A stretch of 64,000 bases of DNA, taken from contig NZ_FOUX01000003.1 in assembly GCF_900114995.1 (NCBI RefSeq), positions 434,001 to 498,000 of the forward strand, in the 5' to 3' direction. The position numbers and the translations under genes were made by a program. This DNA comes from Chitinophaga sp. YR627 (GTDB lineage Bacteria > Bacteroidota > Bacteroidia > Chitinophagales > Chitinophagaceae). Of the stretch, positions 40,424 to 49,526 are shown in pieces. The notes beneath the pieces are model-generated. The model made no database searches, was not told the origin of the DNA, and saw only the letters and a program-made list of their open reading frames with translations. Within the stretch, counting starts at the first letter, position 1. Each line of letters begins with the position of its first letter.

Positions 40424-42559
40424 ATGCAGGCAACAAAAAAAGCTACGATCAATATCGCGTTGGTAGGGAATCCGAATAGTGGGAAAAGTTCGCTCTTTAA
40501 TGCGCTGACAGGTTTGAACCAGAAAGTCGGCAACTTTCCAGGGGTAACTGTTGATAAAAAGACAGGGGCCGCTACCATTTCGTCCTCTCTCCAGGCCAAT
40601 ATTATCGATCTGCCGGGAACCTACAGCCTGTATCCCAAAAGCGCTGACGAGTTCGTTACCTACGATGTACTCGTCAATCCTGCCACTGATGAACAACCGG
40701 ATATGATCCTCATCATAGCCGATGCCTCCAACCTGAAACGTAACCTGCTCTTCTGCTCCCAGATCATGGACCTGAAAATTCCGGTGATCATAGGTCTTAC
40801 CATGATGGATATTACCCGCAAAAAAGGCGTCGAAATAGACGAAGCCGGCCTCGAAAGAGAACTGGGGGTACCTATTGTGAGCATCAACCCCCGTAAAAAT
40901 AAAGGGGTGACGGAGCTGAAAAAGATGATAGAACTGGTCGCCAGGGAAAAACAATCCGTAGCACCGAGAGATTTCATTGATAGTCAGGCACTAGCACCGG
41001 AGGTGATCCAGGAGATCAAAAAATATGTACAGGTGAAAAGTGATTATGCGGCTATGCATATCGCTGTGAACCACCACGAACTGGGATTTCTGAATGGCGG
41101 ACAAAAACTCGCTATCACCAATATCCTGCAAACACACCAGTTTAATAAAACCAAGGTGCAGGCAGAGGAGATCATGCAGCGTTATGCCAGGATCAAACAC
41201 ATCATGAAGAATACCGTGGTGGAAGCGGATCCCCTGCAGAAACAATTACAATCCGAGAAACTCGATAATATATTACTCCACCGCTTCTGGGGATACATGA
41301 TCCTGCTGGGGATCATGTTCTTTATGTTCCAGAGCATTTTCTGGCTGGCATCCTTCCCGATGGACTGGATCGAGGCCGGTTTCGGCTGGTTAAGCGGCTG
41401 GCTTACCGGTGTATTACCTGCCAATCAGCTGACAGACATCCTGGTGAACGGGGTGATTGCCGGTCTGGGAGGAATCGCCGTATTCGTTCCACAGATCATG
41501 ATCCTCTTTGCCTTTATCACCGTGCTGGAAGACACTGGTTATATGGCCAGAATCAGTTTCCTGACGGACAGACTGATGCGACAGGTAGGACTGAACGGTA
41601 AATCTGTAATGCCCCTGATCAGCGGAGTAGCCTGTGCGGTACCTGCGATCATGGCAACCAGGAACATTGAAAACAGGAAAGAACGCCTGATCACCATCCT
41701 CATTACACCGTTAATGAGTTGTTCTGCGCGTCTGCCTATCTATACGGTGATGATTGCCCTGGTGATACCGGACAGACCTGTATTTGGCTTCCTGGGGTTA
41801 CAGGGACTGGTGATGATGGGATTATACCTGCTGGGTTTTGTGATGGCCCTGTTCATTGCTGCCATATTGAAGTTATTCATCAAGATAAAAGAAAAGAGCT
41901 ATTTCATCATGGAACTGCCGGTATACCGTGCGCCCCGTTGGGCAAACGTAGGTACCACCATGGTGCAGAAAGCAAAGATCTTCATTACGGATGCCGGTAA
42001 GGTGATCATGGTGATCTCTATCGTACTCTGGTTCCTGGCCTCTTTCGGTCCTAAAGACAGGATGGCAAAGGTGACCGCGCATTATGAACAGCTGAAGACC
42101 GCTCACCCGGAACAAAGCGAAGCGCTGGATATGGAAATGCAATCTGAAAAGCTGGGTAATTCATACGCAGGCGTACTGGGACACGCGATTGAACCAGTGA
42201 TCCGCCCGCTGGGTTATGACTGGAAGATAGGTATTGCGCTCATTACTTCTTTTGCAGCACGTGAGGTATTTGTAGGTACAATGGCGACCCTGTACAGTGT
42301 GGGCGAATCTCCGGAAGATAATGATGCTACCCTGAGAGAGAAAATGAAAAACGCGACCTGGAAGGATGGAAGTCCGGTATATACATTGGCAAGCGGTGTT
42401 TCCCTGATGTTATTCTATGCCTTTGCCATGCAGTGTATGAGTACACTGGCAATCGTAAAGAGAGAAACCAGGTCCTGGAAAATGCCTGCTATACAATTCG
42501 TGTACATGACAGCCCTGGCATATATCTCTGCATTGATCGCCTTTCAGCTGTTGAATTAA
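40424..42559 (+). CDS. feoB: ferrous iron transport protein B
   Basis: The 711-residue inner-membrane Fe(II) transporter with a cytosolic N-terminal GTPase. G1 is GNPNSGKS at 15-22, G2 threonine T42, and G3 DLPG at 62-65. At the usual G4 site (NxxD) the sequence is TMMD at 126-129, so the guanine-binding Asn is Thr. The membrane part carries the two Gate regions with SGVACAVPAIMATR and CSARLPIYTVMIAL, and TSFAAREVFVGTMATLY. No FeoA gene or fused FeoA domain is seen. It follows a terminator and has a -7 box 35 bases upstream, so it is probably its own transcript. Confidence 0.95.
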   Translation: MQATKKATINIALVGNPNSGKSSLFNALTGLNQKVGNFPGVTVDKKTGAATISSSLQANIIDLPGTYSLYPKSADEFVTYDVLVNPATDEQPDMILIIADASNLKRNLLFCSQIMDLKIPVIIGLTMMDITRKKGVEIDEAGLERELGVPIVSINPRKNKGVTELKKMIELVAREKQSVAPRDFIDSQALAPEVIQEIKKYVQVKSDYAAMHIAVNHHELGFLNGGQKLAITNILQTHQFNKTKVQAEEIMQRYARIKHIMKNTVVEADPLQKQLQSEKLDNILLHRFWGYMILLGIMFFMFQSIFWLASFPMDWIEAGFGWLSGWLTGVLPANQLTDILVNGVIAGLGGIAVFVPQIMILFAFITVLEDTGYMARISFLTDRLMRQVGLNGKSVMPLISGVACAVPAIMATRNIENRKERLITILITPLMSCSARLPIYTVMIALVIPDRPVFGFLGLQGLVMMGLYLLGFVMALFIAAILKLFIKIKEKSYFIMELPVYRAPRWANVGTTMVQKAKIFITDAGKVIMVISIVLWFLASFGPKDRMAKVTAHYEQLKTAHPEQSEALDMEMQSEKLGNSYAGVLGHAIEPVIRPLGYDWKIGIALITSFAAREVFVGTMATLYSVGESPEDNDATLREKMKNATWKDGSPVYTLASGVSLMLFYAFAMQCMSTLAIVKRETRSWKMPAIQFVYMTALAYISALIAFQLLN

Positions 42560-42616
42560 TCGACTGATAAGCGGTACGCACTGAAATAACTTATATTGCA
42601 GTATAACAGATCAGGT

Positions 42617-43522
42617 ATGAAAAGATTCATCCAGAGTTTGCTGCTCTTCATGACCGTTGCCGTACAGGCACAAACCCCAATAGATTCTACGCAGCTTGTC
42701 AATGATATCAGGACGCTTTCAGCAGATAAATACGAAGGCAGAATGGCGGGTACCAGAGGTAGCCGGCAGGCACAGTTTTACCTCATTTCCCGTTTCCGCG
42801 AGATCGGACTGCAGTCTTTTCATAATACATTCGAATACCCGTTTTACTTCCCACAGGGTGAGAAGCAGATCATGGGTACCAACCTGTTTGGGTACATTAA
42901 AGGGACATCAGACGCTGCTATTGTGGTGACGGCCCACTATGACCACCTTGGTATCAAACATGATGCGGAAGGAAAAGACAGTATTTTCAATGGTGCAGAT
43001 GATAATGCTTCCGGTGTTGGCGGTCTGCTGGCATTGATGGCGTATTATAAAAAGCATCCACCCCGTCATACCATGATCTTTGCTGCACTGGATGGAGAGG
43101 AAGAAGGATTACAGGGTGCAAAGGCATTTGTGAAGCAACCACCTGTTCCAGCTTCGCAGATTGTGTTGAATATCAATATGGATATGATCGGCCGGAATGA
43201 TAAGCAGGAATTGTATGTCTGCGGACTGGCCCAGTTCCCGGAACTGAAGCCTTATGTAGATGCGGGAATAGCTGAAGGAAATACGATCAAATTATTGTCA
43301 GGGCATGATCATAAAGAAGAAGGCGCCGGCAACTGGCTGAATCAGAGCGACCATTATGAATTTTATAAACTAAAGATCCCATTCCTTTATTTCGGTGTGG
43401 AAGATCACCCCGATTATCATCAGCTATCAGATGAATTCTCCGGTATCCAACCTGCCTTTTATTACCAGGCGGTATTGAAAATACTGAGTGTACTGGAATC
43501 GGCAGATAAAGGGTTACAATAA
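42617..43522 (+). CDS. secreted M28 family metallopeptidase
   Basis: A 301-residue di-zinc aminopeptidase-type enzyme with a signal peptide (about 1-19, ending AQ). Metal ligands visible in family order: H107 in TAHYDHLG, Asp in GADDNASG, Glu pair in LDGEEEGL, Asp in NMDMIG, and His in DHPDYHQLSDEF. The first ATG of the signal peptide is at 42617; an in-frame TTG seven codons earlier is rejected. Its last 61 bases overlap the 3' end of the convergent HExxH gene. It follows feoB by 57 bases. Confidence 0.93.
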   Translation: MKRFIQSLLLFMTVAVQAQTPIDSTQLVNDIRTLSADKYEGRMAGTRGSRQAQFYLISRFREIGLQSFHNTFEYPFYFPQGEKQIMGTNLFGYIKGTSDAAIVVTAHYDHLGIKHDAEGKDSIFNGADDNASGVGGLLALMAYYKKHPPRHTMIFAALDGEEEGLQGAKAFVKQPPVPASQIVLNINMDMIGRNDKQELYVCGLAQFPELKPYVDAGIAEGNTIKLLSGHDHKEEGAGNWLNQSDHYEFYKLKIPFLYFGVEDHPDYHQLSDEFSGIQPAFYYQAVLKILSVLESADKGLQ

Positions 43523-44136
43523 CGGGTCAGAGCCCCATCCAGTGTCAGGGCGGCGAGGGCTTCTCCTACCAGACCTTTCCATTTCTTCTGTGCAGCAGGG
43601 TCTTGCCCGTGATTGGTTTCCCGGTCATAGGCTTCCTGTAATTTATTCATTTCCCGGAACGACTCAATGTATTGATACTGAATGATGCTGTCGAAATCTT
43701 CGGCTGTCAGTTCCATTGATTTTATACGCTGTTGAAAGCGGAGGGCGACCAGCCAGGTGATATCGAAGTGCAACTGCTCATGCTCTAATGAATAGTTGTC
43801 ACGGGCGAATGACTTTACCCAGGAGGAGCCCTTGATAAAGAAGACCTGGAGAGTCAGGTTGATCTGTAAGGTATCTTTCTTATGGAGGCTGCTACCTTCA
43901 TAGGCGAAGCTGGTATATGAAACAGCTGCACTGGGACCGCGCAGGGGAGGAGTAGCTTTGAAATCAGACCATTGCAGTTTACGGTGTGGCTGATAAAACA
44001 GGGTGTCTGAATTAGGGTCTTCCGGTCTGCGGTCAGGCGTAAAGACGATCTTAATGATCGTAACAGGAGTTGTTTCCTTTGGCTGAGCGGCAGGAAACAG
44101 CAAAGTACACCATATGAGTTGCAGGAATAAAAACAT
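43462..44136 (-). CDS. putative secreted zincin (HExxH), DUF922-like
   Basis: A 224-residue protein. The first ~17 residues are hydrophobic (FLFLQLIWCTLLFPA), a likely signal peptide. The segment KLQWSDFKATPP at about 53-64, then SSWVKSF (104-110) and EHEQLHFDITWLVALRFQQR resembles the DUF922-type family, in which a HExxH helix binds zinc; here it is H119-E120-x-x-H123. It is followed by acidic helices. The predicted protease or peptidase activity is an inference. The last 61 bases of the gene overlap the M28 peptidase gene read from the other strand. Confidence 0.75.
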   Translation of the reverse strand: MFLFLQLIWCTLLFPAAQPKETTPVTIIKIVFTPDRRPEDPNSDTLFYQPHRKLQWSDFKATPPLRGPSAAVSYTSFAYEGSSLHKKDTLQINLTLQVFFIKGSSWVKSFARDNYSLEHEQLHFDITWLVALRFQQRIKSMELTAEDFDSIIQYQYIESFREMNKLQEAYDRETNHGQDPAAQKKWKGLVGEALAALTLDGALTRYCNPLSADSSTLSIFNTAW

Positions 44137-44200
44137 AGCACCCGTTCAGAATTAAAGGTACATTTTTTCGTAACTTACAATCTACCAAAACAATCGCACT

Positions 44201-45205
44201 ATGTACGGTGGCGGATATATTTATGATGATTCCGGCAGGTCCCGGCAGCAGGAAGAACAGCTGCAGGACGATCCTGTTAAACTGGCCGCGTTCGAAGCGC
44301 GTATCGCCGGTGGGGAAAAGATCGAGCCGGGCGACTGGATGCCGGCAGAATATCGCAGACAGCTGATCAGGTTAATTGAGCAGCATGCTCATTCAGAGAT
44401 AATAGGCGCTTTGCCGGAAGGTACCTGGATCACCCGGGCTCCCGGATTTAAGCGAAAACTGGCGCTGATTGCAAAAGTGCAGGATGAGATCGGACACGGA
44501 CAATTACTGTATAATGCGGCGGAGACCCTGGGTAAATCGCGCGAGGCCATGATCAATGACCTGCTGAGCGGAAAATCCAAGTACTCCAATGTGTTTAATT
44601 ATCCGGCCGAAACCTGGGCAGATGTGACCGTGATCGGGTTTCTGATAGATGCGGCAGCCATTGTCAATCAGGTGGCAAATGCAAAAGGCTCTTACGGACC
44701 TTACTGCCGTGCGCTGGAAAGGATCTGTTATGAAGAGAGTTTCCACCTGAAACAGGGACATGACGCCTTTATTGAACTGGCAACCGGTACGCCGGCACAG
44801 AAAGCCATGTTACAGGATGCGCTGAACCGCTGGTGGCAACCAATTATGCATTTCTTTGGTCCGCCGGATAAAGTATCTGCCCATAGCGAAAAGCTCATGC
44901 AGTGGAAGGTGAAAATGGCCAGCAATGACGATATGCGTAACCAGTTCCTGGAGGCCTATGTCCCCAAGATCTGGGAGTTAGGACTGACATTGCCGGATCC
45001 ATTGCTGAAAAAGAATGCGGATACCGGTAAATGGGAGTTTTCGGATCCGGACTGGGACCTGTTTTTTGAAGTGATCAAAGGCAATGGACCCTGTAATAAG
45101 GAAAGACTGAACGTACGAAAGTGGGCAGAAGAACATGGCCGCTGGATCAGGAAAGCGCTCATGCGGGAAGAGGAAAGAGAACGTACGGCATTGCCAGTCG
45201 CATAA
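44201..45205 (+). CDS. paaA: 1,2-phenylacetyl-CoA epoxidase, catalytic subunit A
   Basis: The diiron catalytic subunit of the PaaABC(D)E complex that epoxidises phenylacetyl-CoA, the entry to aerobic phenylacetate breakdown. The 334-residue length and the family blocks WMPAEYRRQLIRLIEQHAHSEI, AKVQDEIGHGQLLYNAAETLG and ERICYEESFHLKQGHDAF (the latter two hold Glu/His iron ligands) are clear. It is the first gene of paaABCD; the paaB start lies 56 bases on. No promoter with an exact TAnnTTTG box was found upstream. Confidence 0.96.
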   Translation: MYGGGYIYDDSGRSRQQEEQLQDDPVKLAAFEARIAGGEKIEPGDWMPAEYRRQLIRLIEQHAHSEIIGALPEGTWITRAPGFKRKLALIAKVQDEIGHGQLLYNAAETLGKSREAMINDLLSGKSKYSNVFNYPAETWADVTVIGFLIDAAAIVNQVANAKGSYGPYCRALERICYEESFHLKQGHDAFIELATGTPAQKAMLQDALNRWWQPIMHFFGPPDKVSAHSEKLMQWKVKMASNDDMRNQFLEAYVPKIWELGLTLPDPLLKKNADTGKWEFSDPDWDLFFEVIKGNGPCNKERLNVRKWAEEHGRWIRKALMREEERERTALPVA

Positions 45206-45260
45206 GTATAGCATAGTAAATCAGATAGTTCCCCGGATTAACAGACAAGTACCACGTTTT

Positions 45261-45629
45261 ATGAATGAATCACTGGATCCACGTGTTAACCGGCTACGGT
45301 TAAATAATAGTGACGGCTCCTTCAGTATAGAAGAAGGAGAAAACTGGAATGTATTCGAAGTATTTCACCAGGAAAAAAGAGGTGCGCATCATGAGCATGT
45401 CGGTTGTGTACATGCTCCTGACGCAAATCTTGCATTGATCTTTGCCAAAGAACAGTTTGGCCGCAGGAAAAAATGTGTGAACCTATGGGTCGTACGCAGT
45501 GCAGATATTCTTGCATTCGACCTGGAAGATGAAGACATGTTTGCCAACAATCCGGATAAAACCTACCGGGATGCCAGCGGATTTAAAGTCATGGAAAAGA
45601 TCAACAAATTTAAAGCACAGTCAAAATAG
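45261..45629 (+). CDS. paaB: 1,2-phenylacetyl-CoA epoxidase subunit B
   Basis: The small structural subunit of the phenylacetyl-CoA epoxidase. I place the start at the ATG at 45261 (MNESLDPRVNRL), giving 122 residues; the open frame extends 42 codons upstream but those residues are the shadow of paaA. The family core WNVFEVFHQEKRGAHHEHVGCVHAPD and the INLWVV-like strand (VNLWVVRSADI) are visible. It lies 56 bases after paaA and 15 before paaC. Confidence 0.95.
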   Translation: MNESLDPRVNRLRLNNSDGSFSIEEGENWNVFEVFHQEKRGAHHEHVGCVHAPDANLALIFAKEQFGRRKKCVNLWVVRSADILAFDLEDEDMFANNPDKTYRDASGFKVMEKINKFKAQSK

Positions 45630-45643
45630 CTCCCCATATCCCA

Positions 45644-46399
45644 ATGCAATTAGAACAAGCATTACCCGAACTGCTCATCAAAATAGCAGATGATGAACTG
45701 ATAATTGGCCATCGCAATTCAGAATGGACCGGGTTAGGACCAGTTATGGAAGAAGATATCGCATTTTCCTCTATGGCACAGGACAAGATCGGTCATGCCT
45801 GGGCGCTGTACCGCATACTACAGGAGCATTTTAATGGCAGCGATCCTGATCAGTTTGCATTTATGAGAGAAGCCGCAGATTTCAAATGTTGTCACCTCAC
45901 AGAAATGCCGATCAGTTCCTACGATTTCAGCCTGATGCGGCACTTTCTGTTTGACCATGCAGAGACCGTACGCTATCAGTCTTTTTCACAAAGCAGCTTT
46001 ACTCCTTTACAGCAACTGGCCGCCAAGATAAAAGGCGAGTTGAAGTATCATACACTGCATGCAGATGCATGGATCCTGCAACTGTGTACAGCAGGGGCGG
46101 AGAGTAGAGGACGGATGCAGCAGGCACTGGATAATTGTTTTCAGTTGGCTGGCGGCATTTTTGAACCAGGAGAAGCGGAAACGTTGCTGATTGATGAGAA
46201 GGTGTATCCTGGAGAAGCGGCTTTATATCAACAATGGCTGAACAATATATCACCCGTTATAGAAAAAGCCGGACTTACCATACCTGCTATGACCGCACCG
46301 GTTTATGGCGGACGGAAAGGACAGCATACAGAACATCTGCAACAATTATTAAACGAAATGGGAGAAGTATTCCGGTTGGATCCGGAAGCTACCTGGTAG
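45644..46399 (+). CDS. paaC: 1,2-phenylacetyl-CoA epoxidase subunit C
   Basis: The structural partner of PaaA, with the same ferritin-like fold but reduced metal binding. The 251 residues show the family start LPELLIKIADDELIIGHRNSEWTG in parts, with EEDIAFSSMAQDKIGHAWALY. Length is usual. It follows paaB by 15 bases and precedes paaD by 13, confirming one operon. Confidence 0.95.
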   Translation: MQLEQALPELLIKIADDELIIGHRNSEWTGLGPVMEEDIAFSSMAQDKIGHAWALYRILQEHFNGSDPDQFAFMREAADFKCCHLTEMPISSYDFSLMRHFLFDHAETVRYQSFSQSSFTPLQQLAAKIKGELKYHTLHADAWILQLCTAGAESRGRMQQALDNCFQLAGGIFEPGEAETLLIDEKVYPGEAALYQQWLNNISPVIEKAGLTIPAMTAPVYGGRKGQHTEHLQQLLNEMGEVFRLDPEATW

Positions 46400-46411
46400 A
46401 AAAAAACGGAT

Positions 46412-46903
46412 ATGCAAACAATTACCACACTACAGGCTGTTTACAATGCCCTGGACCACGTTATGGACCCTGAGATCCCTGTACTGAGTGTACTCGAGCT
46501 GGGTATGATCACCGATGTAAAGGTTGATCTGGAAGGAGTACACGTTAAAATGATCCCTACTTTTTCTGCGTGTCCCGCTATTGATGTTATCAAAGAGAAC
46601 ATCACCAATGCAGTAGAAAGAGAATTGCAGATGCCCGCCTTTGTTACAGTTGACAAGGAAGTTAACTGGAACAGCAACCGGCTGACAGATACTGCGAAAG
46701 AGAAGTTACGTAACTATGGTATTGCGCCTCCAGGTAAACATGAAGGCGAGGTTAACCTTGATATGCTGATCAAAGTAAGCTGTCCGCATTGTGGCAGTGA
46801 AAACACCTATCTGCGTTCTCCCTTTGGATCTGCGCTTTGCAGAGCGCTGCATTTCTGCAAGGAGTGTGGGATGATGTTTGAACAGTTCAAACCGCTCTCA
46901 TAA
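46412..46903 (+). CDS. paaD: PaaD, phenylacetyl-CoA epoxidase maturation protein
   Basis: A 163-residue protein with an N-terminal MIP18/DUF59 domain (DPEIPVLSVLELGMI) and a C-terminal zinc-binding tail (CPHCGS at about 128-133 and CKECGMMFE near 149). PaaD is needed for assembly of the epoxidase, probably in Fe-S supply to the reductase PaaE. The next gene is nadD, not paaE, so the reductase is missing from this operon. An AT-rich hairpin overlaps the stop region. Confidence 0.93.
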   Translation: MQTITTLQAVYNALDHVMDPEIPVLSVLELGMITDVKVDLEGVHVKMIPTFSACPAIDVIKENITNAVERELQMPAFVTVDKEVNWNSNRLTDTAKEKLRNYGIAPPGKHEGEVNLDMLIKVSCPHCGSENTYLRSPFGSALCRALHFCKECGMMFEQFKPLS

Positions 46904-46927
46904 GGATACATATATATATGTCCTTAT
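46900..46927 (+). other. AT-rich hairpin after paaD
   Basis: A 14-bp AT palindrome (46908-46921) inside outer arms ATAAGG/CCTTAT with a 2-base bulge. It starts in the paaD stop. No T tract follows, so terminator function is uncertain; it may still mark the end of paaABCD. Confidence 0.4.
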
Positions 46928-46960
46928 TATTCACTACTTTCACGCTCAAAAAACCGGGGC

Positions 46961-47530
46961 ATGAAGATAGGCTTGTATTTTGGATCATTTAATCCTGTAC
47001 ATACCGGACACCTGATAATAGCGAATTATATAGCATACAATTCAGACCTTGATAAAGTATGGTTAGTGGTTTCTCCACAAAACCCACTAAAACCGGCTGG
47101 ATCATTATTGAATGAGCATACCCGTTTTCATCTGGTGGAACTGGCCATTAAGGACGAACCCAAACTAAGAGCAAGTAATATCGAATTTACGCTGCCCAGG
47201 CCTTCTTTTACTATAGATACACTGACTTATCTGTCAGAAAAATTTCCCACACAGGAGTTCGTCATTATCATGGGAAGCGATAGCTTCAAGAACATTACCC
47301 GGTGGAAAAACTATCAGCACATCATCAAAAATTACCCTATCTGTGTGTATCTGCGTCCCGGCCATGAAGTGACTGAAACGCATGGTGCACAGGTGGAGAT
47401 ATTGAAAGCGCCAATGCTGGATATTTCTTCTACTGATATCCGCAAATGGATACAGGAGGGAAAGCCTATCCGTTATATGGTGCCGGACAATGTAGCAGCT
47501 TATATTGCAGAGAATAATTATTATAAATAA
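46961..47530 (+). CDS. nadD: nicotinate-nucleotide adenylyltransferase
   Basis: Makes deamido-NAD from nicotinate mononucleotide and ATP. The 189 residues include GSFNPVHTGH at 8-17 with the HxGH motif, the FIMGSDSFKN-like IIMGSDSF, and ISSTDIRKW near 157 (the SSTxIR motif). Length is typical. Its stop is one base from the convergent stop of the AI-2E-type gene. Confidence 0.96.
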   Translation: MKIGLYFGSFNPVHTGHLIIANYIAYNSDLDKVWLVVSPQNPLKPAGSLLNEHTRFHLVELAIKDEPKLRASNIEFTLPRPSFTIDTLTYLSEKFPTQEFVIIMGSDSFKNITRWKNYQHIIKNYPICVYLRPGHEVTETHGAQVEILKAPMLDISSTDIRKWIQEGKPIRYMVPDNVAAYIAENNYYK

Positions 47531-47531
47531 C

Positions 47532-48566
47532 TTACTGTTTGATACGCACTTCGCGTTTCTTCGTAAAGAATTCATTTGAGTAGATCTCCAGTAGCAGGAT
47601 AAACATTGAGATCAGCAAAGGGCCAAAGATCAGTCCTATAAAACCGAAGAGATTCACACCTATCAGTACGCCAAATACAGTGATCAGCGGATGTACATCT
47701 CCTATCCGCTTGGCTAATACAAAACGGAAAATATTATCCGAAGTACCCACAACCGCAAAGCCATATACCAGCACACCAATGCCCTGCCAGGTCATACCGG
47801 TACCCAGCAGATAAAGTCCCATAGGTACATATACAGCGGCTGCACCAACTACAGGCAGCATGGCGGTAAAACAGGTTACAGCAAACCAGAAAACAGGCTG
47901 CGGTACCTGGAATATAAAGTATCCTATCAGGGAGACAACACCCTGAATCAATGCGATGGCAGGGATTCCCACAGCATTGGCAATCACCAGTTTATGGAAT
48001 TCTGTCCCCAGGCGGAGCACATTCTCATCTTTCAATGGAATATACTCATACAACCATGCTTCCATTTCCCTGGCGTTCACGAGCATGAAGTACAGAATAA
48101 AATAGAGTATAGCGATGGCTGTTAGTGTATTAAATGTGGCGCCCAGCAAGGTTGGCAGTACGGACGTAAGGTACCCCTGCAGCCGTTCCAGTTTCACTTG
48201 TGATAACACATCAATATTGGTGGAGTGTTTTATACGAAGGTTCAGTTTTTCGATACCCGCGATCATTTCCTGTGAATGGGAGACGGCGTATCCGATCTTA
48301 TCTGTAAGCATATTGATCAGCATACCAAAGGGTAGCAGGACGATGATAAAGGAGAGAAACATGAGCAGAGCGGCAGCAAGACTCTTTTTCCAGTTCCGTT
48401 TTTCTACCAGCCGGAACATGAATTTCCTGCTTAGTATATACATGGTAACAGCGCCGAGAAATCCGGGGAAAAATGTATACAATTCTTTGAACAGTACGTA
48501 CGTCAGTAGCAGAATTATAAGCAGGAAGCTGACTTGTTTTACACGCTCGTTGTCAATTACACTCAT
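47532..48566 (-). CDS. AI-2E family transporter (membrane exporter-like)
   Basis: An eight-helix membrane protein of the AI-2E/PerM family, whose members export autoinducer-2-like or other small solutes; for most the substrate is unknown. I start at the ATG at 48566 (MSVIDNERVKQ, 344 residues), dropping 21 upstream codons that are not membrane-like. Family segments include ALIQGVVSLIGYFIF, PVVGAAAVYVP, then GDVHPLITVFGVLIG and GFIGLIFGPLLISMF. Its 3' end touches nadD. Confidence 0.88.
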   Translation of the reverse strand: MSVIDNERVKQVSFLLIILLLTYVLFKELYTFFPGFLGAVTMYILSRKFMFRLVEKRNWKKSLAAALLMFLSFIIVLLPFGMLINMLTDKIGYAVSHSQEMIAGIEKLNLRIKHSTNIDVLSQVKLERLQGYLTSVLPTLLGATFNTLTAIAILYFILYFMLVNAREMEAWLYEYIPLKDENVLRLGTEFHKLVIANAVGIPAIALIQGVVSLIGYFIFQVPQPVFWFAVTCFTAMLPVVGAAAVYVPMGLYLLGTGMTWQGIGVLVYGFAVVGTSDNIFRFVLAKRIGDVHPLITVFGVLIGVNLFGFIGLIFGPLLISMFILLLEIYSNEFFTKKREVRIKQ

Positions 48567-48820
48567 GAGGTTAAAGGTTATCTGTAAGAAGATATAGCTA
48601 TAGTGCAAAAAGAGTACCGTTCGCGGCAATATTTCTGATAATATAAAACTAAACTATTAATGGCTGTAAAGTGTTTAAACAGTGCAGATTATTGAACATG
48701 TATCAGTAATGAATAAATATTATTTAACAGTTATCTAACCGGGATTAGAATTATTGGAATAATGTTTGTTTCCAGTACAGTACGATTGTAAAATCATTGT
48801 TCACTTTAAACCTTTATTTT

Positions 48821-49018
48821 ATGGCAAGCAACAGTTCAAAAGCAGTTGTATCATTCATCGTTGGAGCAGCCGTAGGTGTAGCAGTTGGCTATTTCCTGAA
48901 CTCTGACAAGAAAGATGAATTGGTAGATAAGCTGAAATACCAGGCAGACAAACTGAAAGACAAGTTCAAGAAGCAGAAAGAGCAATACGAGGATGCACTG
49001 GAAAATGAGTTAGCATAA
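48821..49018 (+). CDS. YtxH family small membrane protein
   Basis: A 65-residue protein with one glycine/alanine-rich membrane helix (VVSFIVGAAVGVAVGYFL) and a Lys/Glu/Asp-rich amphipathic tail, the YtxH pattern. The start is ATG 48821 (MASNSSKAVV), eight codons inside a longer frame. It begins a three-gene plus-strand cluster. Members are linked to general stress in other bacteria; no specific role is known. Confidence 0.82.
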   Translation: MASNSSKAVVSFIVGAAVGVAVGYFLNSDKKDELVDKLKYQADKLKDKFKKQKEQYEDALENELA

Positions 49019-49045
49019 CCCCTAGCTTGTACAAAAAAATTTTGC

Positions 49046-49492
49046 ATGGAAGATAATTTCAGCAATTACTTCAATCAGACCGGCAAGGTTGCAAAGGAAT
49101 ACCTTGAAACCCGATTGGACCTGATTAAACTTCAGGCAGCAGGAAAGCTATCGAAAGCCTTAGGGCTTTTTTTCTCACTGATACTGGCTTTCCTGCTGTT
49201 CTTTTTCGTTATCGTATTCCTGGGCATGGTGCTGGGATTCTGGATTGGTGAAATGACCAACAGTTTTACATTAGGATTTTCCTGCTCTGCGGGCCTGTTT
49301 GTAATACTGCTGGGCATCATTTTAGCCTTCCGGAAACCGCTTGTTCAGATTCCTCTCTCCAATATGCTCGTGCGTGAACTGCTGAGTGAAATGGACGTGG
49401 AGGAAAAAGAAGAAGAAGAAGATAAGGAAAAGGAAGTCAACGCGGTGAAGAAGTCTGCAGACGAAGAAGAAGAATTATACGAACAACTATAA
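49046..49492 (+). CDS. phage-holin-3-like (DUF1469) chromosomal membrane protein
   Basis: A 148-residue protein with two adjacent membrane helices (about 40-65 and 72-93; FFSLILAFLLFFFVIVFLGM). They are flanked by a short N-terminal amphipathic helix and an acidic, repetitive C-terminal tail (EEKEEEEDKEKEVN). This is the DUF1469 type often called holin-like, but there is no phage context. It lies 27 bases after the YtxH gene and 34 before the next. Probably part of an envelope-stress cluster. Confidence 0.82.
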   Translation: MEDNFSNYFNQTGKVAKEYLETRLDLIKLQAAGKLSKALGLFFSLILAFLLFFFVIVFLGMVLGFWIGEMTNSFTLGFSCSAGLFVILLGIILAFRKPLVQIPLSNMLVRELLSEMDVEEKEEEEDKEKEVNAVKKSADEEEELYEQL

Positions 49493-49526
49493 CAATGTTG
49501 AGAGCACTCATGATAAACTTTTACAC

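Noticed and set aside
49046..49492. Prophage signal from holin-like family names (also at 61212)
   Set aside because: No lysin-holin cassette, capsid, tail or integrase gene is near; these are chromosomal membrane-protein families.
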